Source: Bog-473 sp963782415 (GTDB lineage Bacteria > Actinomycetota > Acidimicrobiia > Acidimicrobiales > RAAP-2). Taken from it: a stretch of DNA of 64,000 nt. Under the pieces are notes generated by a model that was not told the DNA's origin, searched no databases, and saw only the letters and a list, made by a program, of their open reading frames with translations. A program made the translations under genes and the position numbers. Of this stretch, positions 1 to 7,874 are shown one piece after another. Numbering within the stretch: the stretch's first letter is position 1; each line of letters starts with the position of its first letter. Location of the stretch: contig CAWAJT010000009.1 of the NCBI GenBank assembly GCA_963782415.1, positions 186,001 to 250,000 on the forward strand. The letters are read 5' to 3'.

Positions 1-1432
1 TGTCCAAGAAGCGGTGGAGGGCCGACACGGCGTCGTTCCCGTGGAGGGACGAGAGCACGAAGTGCCCGGTCAGGGCGGACTGCACCGCGATGCGGGCCGT
101 CTCGACGTCACGGATCTCTCCGACGAGGATCACGTCTGGGTCTTGACGCAGGATCGACTTCAGCCCGTTGGCGAACGTGAGGCCCGCCTGCTCATTGGTC
201 TGGATCTGATTGATCTTGGGGAAGACGAACTCGACGGGGTCCTCAATGGTCATGACGTTGCGTGAGCGGTCGCTCACCTCGCTGAGCGTGGCGTACAGCG
301 TGGTGGTCTTCCCGCTTCCGGTCGGGCCGGCGCACAGGACCATGCCGAAGGGCGCCCGCACCAGTTGGGAGTAGCGCTCGTGGGTGTCGGTCGGCATACC
401 CAGGTCGTGTAGGCGAAGGACCGAGCGGTTCTTGTCGAGGATGCGCATCACGCACTTCTCGCCCCATATGGTCGCCACGGTGGCGACGCGGACGTCGGTG
501 TCCTTGCCGTCGATGTTCTTCGTGAACTGACCGTCCTGGGAGCGGCGCTTCTCCACGATGTTGATCTCGGCCATGATCTTGATTCGGCTGATCAGTCCGA
601 TGCCCATGGAAGACGGGAGCTCCAACACGTCCTTGAGAGCTCCGTCGATGCGGAATCTGACGTAGATGACGTCCTGGGACGGCTCAATGTGCACGTCGGA
701 GGCGCGGTCGCGGACAGCTTGGGTGAGGATGCTGTCGACGACTTGGACGACCGGCGCGTTCTCGGTGACGACGGTCGGGCTCTCGGTCTCGGTGGGCTGC
801 TTCTTGCGCGTGCCCTCGACCGCTTCGAAGACCTGGACCATCTTGTCCACGCCCCCGATGGCCTGGTAGCTGCGGTCGATGGCCCACCGGATGTCGGTGA
901 CCGGCGCGAGCGACAGCCGGACCGTGCGACCGCTGGTGCCGCCCAGCAGCAGCCGAATGTCGTCGCTCGGCTGGGAGACGGCGACATGCAACCCGTCGTC
1001 GTCGACGTGGATCGGGATGGCCAGGTTCGCGCGCGCCATGGCTTCGGGTACGAGCGCCAACGCCTTGCGATCCGGGGTGTCGCGACGCAGGTCGGTCACG
1101 GGCATCTCGAAGAAGTCGGCCAGTGCATCGACGAGGCCACGCTCGTCCAACGCCCCGATGTCGACGAGGACTTCACCCAGTCGCTTGCCCGAGTCCTTCT
1201 GCGCCTCGAGGGCAGCCGCCAGTTGCGCTTCTGTGACGTCGCCGCGCGACACGAGCACCTGTCCTAGGAGCCCCTTGGGCGAAGGGGGAGGAGTCGGGGC
1301 GGCGATGGCCTCCAACGGATCGTCGCCGGACTCACCGTCGCCCAACGGGCCGAGCTCGGCCTCTTCTTCGCGCTCGAGCGTGAGCACACCGGTGGGCTCG
1401 GAGGGGCTGTCGTCTCTGCGTCGAATTTTCAT
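1..1432 (-). CDS. pilB: Type IV pilus assembly ATPase PilB / GspE family (C-terminus off the window)
   Basis: Cytoplasmic hexameric ATPase that powers pilin assembly (PilB) or type II secretion (GspE). About 477 residues are visible; the gene runs off the left edge. The start is ATG at 1432 (MKIRRRDD). An acidic, proline-rich leader is followed by a GspE N-terminal-type domain (roughly residues 60-160), a RASDVHIEP motif near 250, the Walker A GPTGSGKTTT near 365 and the Walker B/Asp-box region PDVILVGEIRD near 435. The last visible residues are SALTGHFVLSSLHGNDAVSA, the His box. PilB is favoured over GspE because of the long N-terminal domain, but no pilus genes are in view to confirm it. 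Confidence 0.93.
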   Translation of the reverse strand, partial: MKIRRRDDSPSEPTGVLTLEREEEAELGPLGDGESGDDPLEAIAAPTPPPSPKGLLGQVLVSRGDVTEAQLAAALEAQKDSGKRLGEVLVDIGALDERGLVDALADFFEMPVTDLRRDTPDRKALALVPEAMARANLAIPIHVDDDGLHVAVSQPSDDIRLLLGGTSGRTVRLSLAPVTDIRWAIDRSYQAIGGVDKMVQVFEAVEGTRKKQPTETESPTVVTENAPVVQVVDSILTQAVRDRASDVHIEPSQDVIYVRFRIDGALKDVLELPSSMGIGLISRIKIMAEINIVEKRRSQDGQFTKNIDGKDTDVRVATVATIWGEKCVMRILDKNRSVLRLHDLGMPTDTHERYSQLVRAPFGMVLCAGPTGSGKTTTLYATLSEVSDRSRNVMTIEDPVEFVFPKINQIQTNEQAGLTFANGLKSILRQDPDVILVGEIRDVETARIAVQSALTGHFVLSSLHGNDAVSALHRFLD

Positions 1433-1600
1433 AGTGGTTGCGCTGGGTCGGCGCGGCGGATCGCGTCGCCGTGTGCCGCCCACTCTCCTTGTCTCTCCAT
1501 TGTCGGCGGGACGCCCGCTCCACTTGAGGGCCGCCACAAGGCGCCTCGGCGTGCATCGCGCCCACCTGAAGCAGCTCGGGACACCTTTAGAATCCGGCGC

Positions 1601-1795
1601 ATGCGCTCCGACGATTCGTGGGGTGCGGCCGGGGAGCCCGACGGACCGGGTCGGCGTGAGGGTCCCCGCCCCAGCTCGACCCGGCCGACGTTGAACACCG
1701 CCGTGCGTCGCCGCCGGGCTGACCGGGCCTTTTACCTCCGACTGGCGGGAGCGATTCGGCAAAACAGGCGGGCGCTCGAACGGCTGCGGCAGTGA
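1601..1795 (+). CDS. Putative antitoxin of a Doc-type toxin-antitoxin pair
   Basis: A 64-residue, Arg-rich protein (MRSDDSWGAA...ERLRQ). Its stop codon overlaps the GTG start of the doc-like gene (GTGA), so the two are translationally coupled. No family motif is recognised. The role is inferred from size, from its position just upstream of a Fic/Doc protein, and from a C-terminal stretch (YLRLAGAIRQNRRALERLRQ) of a kind that could wrap a toxin. TTTAGAAT, 12-19 bases upstream of the start, resembles a -10 box. Confidence 0.55.
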   Translation: MRSDDSWGAAGEPDGPGRREGPRPSSTRPTLNTAVRRRRADRAFYLRLAGAIRQNRRALERLRQ

Positions 1796-2241
1796 CGTCC
1801 GACGCTCTCCAGAGCGAACCGGAGAGGGTCCGGGCGCTGGAGCTGGCGGACTTCCTCCTGATCGCCGAGGCCGTGCTGGCCGAGCCGGCAAGGCGCATCG
1901 CCGAGGAGTCCAGCCTGCACCTGGCCGACTCTGCGCTGCATGCCCCGCTGGCCTGCTTCGGCGGCGAGGACTTCTACCCGGACTTTCCGACGAAGGCCGC
2001 TGTCCTGTGCGCCCATCTGGTGAAGAATCATCCCCTCAAAGACGGCAACGCCCCCGTGGCGCTGGTCGCCACCATCGAATTCTGCCAACGGAACGGGCAT
2101 CCATGGGTGCCCCCACCAGGCGACGAAGACGGTGCCGTCACGGCGGCACGCATCTTCGAACTGGCTGCAGCGCCACTGACCGACGCCACTCTCAGCGACT
2201 TGGCAGATTGGATCGCCGATCGCATCGGCGTGCACGGCTGA
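1792..2241 (+). CDS. doc: Fic/Doc family toxin (death-on-curing type)
   Basis: A 149-residue protein. Doc toxins phosphorylate elongation factor Tu and stop translation; related Fic proteins AMPylate targets. The Fic-type active-site loop reads HLVKNHPLKDGNAPVALVAT (around residues 75-95): the catalytic His, the Asp-Gly-Asn turn and the following helix are present. Canonical Doc has HxFxDANKR, so the Asn-Lys-Arg end is altered to GNAP here. The upstream ESSLHLADSALHAPLACFGGED region matches the Doc N-terminal lobe. GTG start, coupled to the preceding small gene. Confident on family; activity is uncertain because of the altered loop. Confidence 0.82.
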   Translation: MTSDALQSEPERVRALELADFLLIAEAVLAEPARRIAEESSLHLADSALHAPLACFGGEDFYPDFPTKAAVLCAHLVKNHPLKDGNAPVALVATIEFCQRNGHPWVPPPGDEDGAVTAARIFELAAAPLTDATLSDLADWIADRIGVHG

Positions 2242-2358
2242 GGCCCGGCCCACGGACAGCTGACCTCGGGTGTCCGACCGCTTGTATCGAGCCCGGCCCC
2301 ACGCGGGACTCCAAACCGAGAATCGTCAGAGTTTCCACGGAGCCTCACACAACCGGAA

Positions 2359-3327
2359 TCAGAAGTAGATGATCTCTTTGGCCCGCTCGGCGACCTCGTC
2401 GAGATCATCGGTCCAGGCGCCTGTCGAGAGGTACTTCCAACCGCCGTCGGCCGAGACCACCACAATCGAAGCGGACTCCCCTTCCGGCAGGGACGTGGCG
2501 CACTTGACTGCGCCGGCCAACGCTGCCCCGGTGGAAATGCCGGCAAAGATCCCCACCTCGGTCAGGCGCCGCGTCCACTCGATCGACTCCCGCGGCCGCA
2601 CCACTGTCTTGCGGTCCAACAGCTCGGCGCCGCCCAGATTCTCGAAGATGGGCGGGATGTAACCGTCGTCGAGGTTGCGCAGCCCGTCGACCATTTCGCC
2701 GGCGGGCGGCTCGACGGCCCAGATCTGGACGGCGTCGCCGAGCTTCTCGCGCAGGAAGCGTCCCACGCCGAGCAGCGTCCCGGACGTGCCCAACCCGGCC
2801 ACAAAATGCGTCACGGAAGGGCAATCGCGCAGGATTTCGGGACCGGTCCCCTCGTAGTGCGCCCTCGGGTTGGCCGGATTGCCGTACTGGTAGAGGAACA
2901 CCCATTCCGGGTGTTCTTGGGCCAGGGCGCGGGCCATGCGCACGGCGCCGTTGGAGCCTTCACTGCCCGGTGACTCCACGATCTCTGCCCCCCACAGCTC
3001 CAGGAGCTGGCGGCGCTCGACCGAGACGTTGGTGGGCAAGACCACCTTGAGCGTGTAGCCCTTGACCTTGCACACCAAGGCGAGCCCGATACCGGTGTTC
3101 CCCGAGGTCGGCTCCATGAGGACCTGGTTCGGCTTGCCCGGCACCAAGATGCCGGCCCGCTCGGCCTCCTCGACCAGCGACAGAGCGACGCGGTCCTTCA
3201 CGGAGCCACCCGGGTTCTGCCCCTCGAGCTTCATGAAGATGCGCGCGGACGGATTGGGGCTGAGCGTGCTGATATCGATGAGCGGCGTGTTGCCGATCAG
3301 GTCGAGCACCGACGGGTACAAGGTCAT
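2359..3327 (-). CDS. cysM: O-phosphoserine sulfhydrylase (CysO-dependent cysteine synthase)
   Basis: PLP enzyme, 322 residues, fold type II. The PLP lysine is K44 in NPGGSVKDR; PTSGNTGIG (about residues 73-81) binds the substrate carboxylate and GLGTSGT (about 178-184) the PLP phosphate. R217 in GLRNLDDGYIPP lines up with Arg220 of M. tuberculosis CysM, which selects O-phosphoserine over O-acetylserine. It is third in the order mec-cysO-cysM, 32 bp after cysO, which supports use of CysO thiocarboxylate as sulfur donor. Start ATG at 3327; length is normal for the family. Confidence 0.95.
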   Translation of the reverse strand: MTLYPSVLDLIGNTPLIDISTLSPNPSARIFMKLEGQNPGGSVKDRVALSLVEEAERAGILVPGKPNQVLMEPTSGNTGIGLALVCKVKGYTLKVVLPTNVSVERRQLLELWGAEIVESPGSEGSNGAVRMARALAQEHPEWVFLYQYGNPANPRAHYEGTGPEILRDCPSVTHFVAGLGTSGTLLGVGRFLREKLGDAVQIWAVEPPAGEMVDGLRNLDDGYIPPIFENLGGAELLDRKTVVRPRESIEWTRRLTEVGIFAGISTGAALAGAVKCATSLPEGESASIVVVSADGGWKYLSTGAWTDDLDEVAERAKEIIYF

Positions 3328-3359
3328 TGCGATGTCATGGCGGCGAGTCCCGGAATGGC

Positions 3360-3635
3360 TCAGCCTCCGGCCACGGCCGGAAGGATCGACACTTCGGCGC
3401 CGTCGGCGACCGGCGTGTCCAGGCCCTGCAGGTACCGGACGTCATCGTCGTTGACGTAGATGTTGACGAACTTGTGCAAGTTCCCCTCGTCGGTCAGAAC
3501 CTGGCCCGACATCCCGGGGTACTCGGCGACCAGCTTGGCGAGGACTTCGCCGATGGTTGCCCCGTCGACGCTGACGCCGGCGGCGCCGCCGGCGTGGCTA
3601 CGTAAGACGGTCGGTAGGCGGACTTCGACGGCCAC
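3360..3635 (-). CDS. cysO: Sulfur-carrier protein CysO (MoaD/ThiS fold)
   Basis: A 91-residue ubiquitin-like sulfur carrier. The C-terminus ends in AVAGG; the terminal Gly is the residue that is thiocarboxylated and then attacked by the CysM aminoacrylate intermediate. MAVEVRLPTVLRSHAGG is a typical MoaD/CysO first strand. GTG start with GAGGAGG three bases upstream. It lies between mec, which removes the new cysteine from the carrier, and cysM, matching the known actinobacterial operon. Confidence 0.95.
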   Translation of the reverse strand: MAVEVRLPTVLRSHAGGAAGVSVDGATIGEVLAKLVAEYPGMSGQVLTDEGNLHKFVNIYVNDDDVRYLQGLDTPVADGAEVSILPAVAGG

Positions 3636-3742
3636 AGGGCCTCCTCGCTGAGTGTCGGCTGCTCACAGGCCACCCGGTTGGGCTGGCCGTTCCGATTGTT
3701 GACTGATCTGGTAACGATTCTACAAGGAGCCAGCCCAGGGCC

Positions 3743-4177
3743 CTACCCGGGCCCGTCCGGTCCCAGGACGTCCAGCCCGGGCACCTCGACCTGCTCTTCG
3801 GTGACGGTGCCCCCGCGGATGAAGTAGCTGCGCACCACCGGCACGGTGTCCCGGAGCGAGACGAGCACGTAGTGCCAGCCGGGATCGGTGGCCTGCGCCA
3901 CGTCCGTCGGCGAGGGATAGGCGTCCGTGTGGGTGTGCGAATGGAACACACCCATGATGTCGGCCCCCTCCTCCTGGGCCGCCCGGTCCACCCGGAGCAT
4001 CTCCTGGGGATCGATCTCGTAGACCATGGCGGAAGCAGCCGCGTTGGCGGTGACGAAGAGATGGGTCGCCTCGTCGCCCCCATAGGGGCCGACCAGGAGG
4101 CCGCACGCTTCGTCGGGCAACCCCGCCAGGCAGTGGGCGACCATCTCCATATAGATGTCGCGGGTCAGGCGGAGCAC
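3743..4177 (-). CDS. mec: Mec: JAMM/MPN+ metalloprotease that releases cysteine from CysO
   Basis: A 144-residue zinc isopeptidase/protease of the JAB1/MPN+ family. The JAMM signature is complete: an upstream Glu (DEACGLLVGP, about residues 22-31) and GVFHSHTHTDAYPSPTD (about 77-93), giving the two zinc His, the catalytic Ser and the zinc Asp. In mycobacteria Mec clips the cysteine adduct from CysO. It heads the operon, 107 bp before cysO. GTG start at 4177 chosen; an ATG at 4181 is in another frame. Divergent from smpB with almost no intergenic space. Confidence 0.93.
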   Translation of the reverse strand: MLRLTRDIYMEMVAHCLAGLPDEACGLLVGPYGGDEATHLFVTANAAASAMVYEIDPQEMLRVDRAAQEEGADIMGVFHSHTHTDAYPSPTDVAQATDPGWHYVLVSLRDTVPVVRSYFIRGGTVTEEQVEVPGLDVLGPDGPG

Positions 4178-4203
4178 CCATGAAGGGTACCCTCGTACCC
4201 CTT

Positions 4204-4725
4204 ATGGCCAGGGCGAAGAAGCAGATCGCCAAGCGGGCCGCTGCCCGCGAGGATCGAAGTGGCGACCGTACCGTCGCCACCAACCGGCGCGCCCGGCGAG
4301 AGTACGAATTCCTCGAGACGTTCGAAGCGGGCATCGTCTTGCAGGGCTCCGAGGTCAAGTCCCTCCGGGAGGGCAAAGCCCAGCTGAGCGAGGCCTACGC
4401 CCGCGTCGACGACGGGGAGCTCTGGCTCTTCCAACTCCACATCCCACCCTGGCAGTACGCCACCGGATTCGGGGCGCACGACCCGGACAGGAAGCGCAAA
4501 CTGCTGGTGCACCGCTCGCAGATCGACGAGCTGATGGGTAAGACCCAACAGCAGTCGCTCACGCTGATCCCAGTATCGCTGTACTTCCGGGACGGCAAGG
4601 CCAAGGTCCAGCTGGCCCTGGCCAAGGGGCGGCGACTCTACGACAAACGGAACCTGATCATGGCCAGGGACGCTGAACGGGAAGCGGCCCGGGCCTCCAA
4701 GGAGATGGGCCGGTGGAGCCCTTAG
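4204..4725 (+). CDS. smpB: SsrA-binding protein SmpB
   Basis: Binds tmRNA and delivers it to stalled ribosomes for trans-translation. The OB-fold core is complete: ARREYEFLETFEAGIVLQGS, EVKSLREGKAQLSEAYARV, then LIPVSLYFRDGKAKVQLALA and the basic tail KGRRLYDKRNLIMARDAERE that enters the decoding centre. The ATG at 4204 (MARAKKQ) is preferred because it leaves room before divergent mec; an in-frame ATG at 4180 would add eight residues. ssrA follows 86 bp downstream in the same direction. Confidence 0.96.
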   Translation: MARAKKQIAKRAAAREDRSGDRTVATNRRARREYEFLETFEAGIVLQGSEVKSLREGKAQLSEAYARVDDGELWLFQLHIPPWQYATGFGAHDPDRKRKLLVHRSQIDELMGKTQQQSLTLIPVSLYFRDGKAKVQLALAKGRRLYDKRNLIMARDAEREAARASKEMGRWSP

Positions 4726-4811
4726 CTGGCCGTTCGCACTCTCGTCAACCATCGGGGCCACTGGGCCGTAGAATGGAGGAGCTGGCCAAACTGGTCCGCA
4801 AACCCAGACAT

Positions 4812-5157
4812 GGGGGTGATTGGTTTCGACTTCGGTCGTCAATGTAGGAGAAGCGAGCCGTGGTCTCCGGAACCACGTTAAAGAGCCGGAACCAAAAACA
4901 AACGCCGAGCCTCAGCTCGCGATCGCTGCTTAAGTAGCGACGTCCAGCCGGTCCCCGCCCTACGGATCGGATCTTGGGCGTCATTTAGTAGGGCTTACTC
5001 AGTGATTCACACCAACTGATCACTGAGGACAATTCGTTGGTTACGGGGTGGTACTGCCGCCGGCAGAAGTACCGCCCTCGACAATCTGATGCCGGCTGCG
5101 CTCGGAGAAGGCCTATTGCGGCTCCGGAGGACGCGGGTTCGAATCCCGCCACCTCCA
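4812..5157 (+). ncRNA. ssrA: Transfer-messenger RNA (tmRNA)
   Basis: The 5' end GGGGGTGATTGGTTTCGAC and the 3' end (T-loop GGTTCGAATCC, then CACCTCC and discriminator A at 5157) pair into a 7-bp acceptor stem. The third pair is G-U, the alanyl-tRNA synthetase identity element. CCA is not encoded. By alignment in memory with the M. tuberculosis tmRNA (ACCAAATAAGC before GCC GAT), the tag frame starts at GCC 4904 and ends at TAA 4931-4933. It encodes AEPQLAIAA, with a hydrophobic Ala-Ala end as expected for ClpXP-type degradation. Length 346 nt is normal. The 3' end is the attachment site for the island that follows. Confidence 0.96.
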
Positions 5158-5369
5158 AGGATGGTTCGGCTGCATACGCGCAGTTCGGAACGCCCTTGGA
5201 GGTGCGCTGACACCTCGCAGGACACAACCAGGACACGCCAGGACACGGATCCGTGTCCTGGCTCCGGCGAAGCCACCAGCCGACGGTGCTGTCGGATCGA
5301 CCCGGCGGGCTCGGTTCTTGATCTGGTAGAGGAACTGCGCACAGCTCCCCCACCGACTTCCGGGGTACT
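5137..5369 (+). repeat. ssrA 3' end plus island left-end module, copy 1 (genuine tmRNA end)
   Basis: The last 21 bases of ssrA (to 5157) and the following ~212 bp recur almost unchanged at 34027-34259, with about a dozen differences by eye in 233 bp. Just inside the element CCTTGGAGGTG (5194-5204) is the exact inverse of CACCTCCAAGG at the tmRNA end (5150-5160), and CACCTC (5211-5216) forms a second inverted pair with GAGGTG across 6 bp. Shorter, diverged versions follow the copies at 30986 and 41183. Read as the left end of an integrated element. Confidence 0.85.
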
Positions 5370-5522
5370 TCGAGAGCTCGGGCCAGAACTCGAAGGAGCT
5401 TCGGTCCGTGGGGCCCGGCGCCGACGGCCGATCGAGGCCGGAGGCGCCTTACGCCCTCTCCACCGAAAATTTCTTGCAAGAAATCTCTGTGTCCCGCTGA
5501 CTCTCGCTGGTGCCCGCTGTGT

Positions 5523-5540
5523 CTCGTTGGCACTCGCTGG
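5523..5540 (-). repeat. Inverted copy of the right-end motif CCAGCGAGTGCCAACGAG
   Basis: On the minus strand these 18 bases match 24386-24403, in the block just upstream of ssrA-end copy A. A partly matching run (ACGAGTGCCA units) lies upstream of copy F at 46806-46856. Here the motif is near the left end and inverted. It lies in a gene-poor stretch (5370-5591) in which I see no other feature. Confidence 0.5.
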
Positions 5541-5591
5541 GTTCCAACGACCACGCCATGCTCGAAGCCCTCGTGCGCCACGGGCAGCGCC

Positions 5592-5783
5592 ATGAGATCG
5601 CTCGTCGCTTCCGGAGTGGCCGTAAGCCTGGACGCGGCAGGTGCAGACGCAGATGTCGTGGCGGCCCATATCGATCGCCAGATCACCAACTCAATAGCTC
5701 GCGCCCACGCTGGAGAGCTCGCACTGCAGTTCGCAGCGAGGCCACACCTGGAGGAGGTCGTTGCAGCGATCGTGGCACCATAG
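5592..5783 (+). CDS. Small hypothetical protein
   Basis: A 63-residue open frame (MRSLVASGVAVSLDAAGADADVVAAH... to EEVVAAIVAP). Alanine/valine-rich, with no signal peptide or motif that I recognise. No clear ribosome-binding site. It may be a fragment of a longer island gene. Listed because it is the only plausible coding frame between the left-end module and the membrane-protein pair; low confidence. Confidence 0.25.
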   Translation: MRSLVASGVAVSLDAAGADADVVAAHIDRQITNSIARAHAGELALQFAARPHLEEVVAAIVAP

Positions 5784-5941
5784 GAATGTCGAGCTGCCAT
5801 TCAGCACTCCATCCTCCCAGCCTCGAGCGCGCCAGGATGCGTGACACACGCGGCATTATCGTTGTGGCTCGGGACATAGCTTGCAGCGGCCATTGGATAG
5901 AGCCATCCAACGCACTGGGGCACCGCACCGCCGGGAGCCAG

Positions 5942-6633
5942 TCAGGTGGATTGAGTTCGTTGCTCCGACCAGAGTGCATAGCCCATCCAGGCAAGAGCAA
6001 TCCCCACCGGAATAGCGATCTTCGGCTGGGACCCGTTGGGCAGAGCTGCAGCCAAGGGGGCCGCTACGGTCCCGAGGGCAAGAGTGCGCCAGCCCAGCGC
6101 GGCAGGATGCCAGCGCGGAAGGTCGTGATGCCGAACAGCACGCCACCGAGGATGTAGATCGGTGCAGTCAGAGTCCATACCCCGGGGAGACCGCCGAGGT
6201 AGACGTGGCTGGCGGGGCCCACCAACATGCCCATCCACGCCACCACGAACTTCGGATCCGTCGTCGCCAGACGCGGCAAGATGAATGCCTCCACAAAGGT
6301 GAAGCCCATCATGATCATGAACCACAGACTGAGCAATACGTATCCGATCAGACCGAGCCAACCGACCTTCTTTGCTTGCCTGGCGTAGAGACCCGCCAAT
6401 CCGAGCAGGGCGAAGAAGCACATGGCGCAAGCAATGAGGTGAACTACTTCCCAACGCGTTGTGGTGACCGAGAAAGAAACGTTCGATGGGTGGAACACTC
6501 CCACGAACACATAACAGATCCCTGCCAAAAGAGCCGATAGTCCAGCAAGTCGAAGAAGGGTGGCGGTTGCGACTGGAGACTTGGCGGTGCGACCCCCTGC
6601 GGGCTGTTGAGCTTCTTCAACCATTTGGGTCAT
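5942..6633 (-). pseudogene. Multi-pass membrane protein, C-terminus shifted out of frame
   Basis: The reading frame from ATG 6633 gives 189 residues with about five hydrophobic segments (LLRLAGLSALLAGICYVFVG; VHLIACAMCFFALLGLAGLY; GLIGYVLLSLWFMIMMGF; a VLFGITTF segment). It ends abruptly at ...GILPRWAGALLPSGP. In another frame the natural continuation is evident: LALGTVAAPLAAALPNGS ... GIALAWMGYALWSEQRTQST, ending at 5942. One base is therefore missing or added near 6080-6090. It overlaps the upstream DUF4386-like gene by 4 bp (ATGA), so the two form one operon. Function unknown. The shift may be an assembly error. Confidence 0.75.
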
Positions 6634-7400
6634 GCGAGCTCCTCTATGGGTGACAAGCGAGCGGGTGGGTCAGCAAGGATCGGAGAGGGTCTGAACCCTT
6701 TGACGATGAGGTAGATGCCCAGCGACGCTTCCCAGGCGATCTCCGGCAGCGCCAGGAGGGATGCTGGCGTGGAGCCGTTCTTGAAGGCGCCGAAGAGGAT
6801 GGCGATCCCCGACACGAAGATCAAGGGGCCGCCGATGAGACCTAACATGGCCATGCCACGAGGTACGAGACCGGACTTGTACATCAAGTAGCCGAGCAAG
6901 AGGCCGTTTCCAAACCCGGCACAGAAGCCGGGTCCAAGTAGGAATGTCCAGTCGTGGATGGCAACGAGCGCACGTTCGACGAGAACGAGTGAGGCGGCGT
7001 TTGCTGCGCCCGAACCCCCAACGTCGTGTCGAAGTGTGACAACGGACATCACGCTGATGACGCCGACGACGATGATGGTCGATTCAAGCGTTCTACTGGC
7101 GACATAGCCGAGGCTGATGCTCTGGCTTTGGCGTTTGATGATCGGGTACAGCACGACGGCTGTAGCGATCCCGGAAATCGCGAGGAGAACCTCGAGGCTC
7201 GCACCCATGGCAATGCCGATATGTGCCCCCGACCCCAAGACGTAGTCGGTGCGCTTCAGCAACGGTTTGTAGAGGAAAACCTCGGGGATTGAAGTCACGA
7301 AGGTGACCACGAAGAACCAGCCTGCGATCCGAGCGGTTCTCCGCTGTGCTGGCGTCTGTTCCGCGAAGCGCGGGATAGTGACAACATCGACAGTGGCCAT
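6630..7400 (-). CDS. DUF4386-like multi-pass membrane protein
   Basis: A 256-residue integral membrane protein with about six to seven hydrophobic segments. The start RTARIAGWFFVVTFVTSIPE and the later GPGFCAGFGNGLLLGYLMY and LALPEIAWEASLGIYLIVKG stretches match the DUF4386 pattern as I know it. Function unknown. First gene of a two-gene operon with the frameshifted membrane protein at 5942-6633. The upstream stretch 7401-7874 (474 bp) separates it from the divergent secreted protein and holds no gene I can support. Confidence 0.8.
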   Translation of the reverse strand: MATVDVVTIPRFAEQTPAQRRTARIAGWFFVVTFVTSIPEVFLYKPLLKRTDYVLGSGAHIGIAMGASLEVLLAISGIATAVVLYPIIKRQSQSISLGYVASRTLESTIIVVGVISVMSVVTLRHDVGGSGAANAASLVLVERALVAIHDWTFLLGPGFCAGFGNGLLLGYLMYKSGLVPRGMAMLGLIGGPLIFVSGIAILFGAFKNGSTPASLLALPEIAWEASLGIYLIVKGFRPSPILADPPARLSPIEELA

Positions 7401-7874
7401 GGAACTCCCCTGCTATCAAGCGCTACGGAACGGGCGCTACCAGGGTCCGGGGCGTCGCCCCCGAGCTGCGTCGGGGGCTGTCGTGTGTTGAGGACGCTAC
7501 ATCCATTTTGGGGATCGCGTTGGCGTTCCGTCACTTTGGAGCGCAAAATGCCACATTGGCAGTGAGGCCCTAGCTCGAGAGTTCCGAACCGTCCCGCCCT
7601 CCCGGCGTTCGGAGGCACCCCCAGCAGCGGTTGACGGCGCACGTCATGGGACACACCTGCCGCTCGCCAGATCCGTCGTTCTGGTTCGTGTTCGGCGGTG
7701 CATGTCGGCCTTGGCTGAGAGGGTGCCGATGCTTCGCTCTGGCGCGTAGCTCTTGAACCTGAATTCGATGGCGGTGTCTTGACGGGGGTGAGACGTGTCA
7801 GCCTTCGACATCGATCTACCCTGCTGGTATCGTGGCTAACCTCATCGCACGTCAAGCATCGGGGTAATGCTCTG
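7401..7874. other. Divergent intergenic region, no gene seen
   Basis: Between the minus-strand membrane operon and the plus-strand secreted glycosidase-like gene; it must hold the promoters of both. CCCGGCGTTCGGAGGCACCC at 7601-7620 belongs to a loosely repeated motif in this island (compare 13521-13540 and 18493-18513). No protein frame here looks coding. Confidence 0.4.

Noticed and set aside
5191..5216. GGAGGTG-CGCTGA-CACCTC hairpin considered as the ssrA terminator
   Set aside because: No T-run follows and the same structure is repeated with other ssrA-end copies, which fits a recombination site better.
4985..5800. 271-residue minus-strand open frame (contains LEVAGFEPASSG) antisense to the tmRNA end
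   Set aside because: This peptide is the well-known false translation of tRNA/tmRNA 3' ends read backwards; the frame has no family support and covers the genuine RNA gene.
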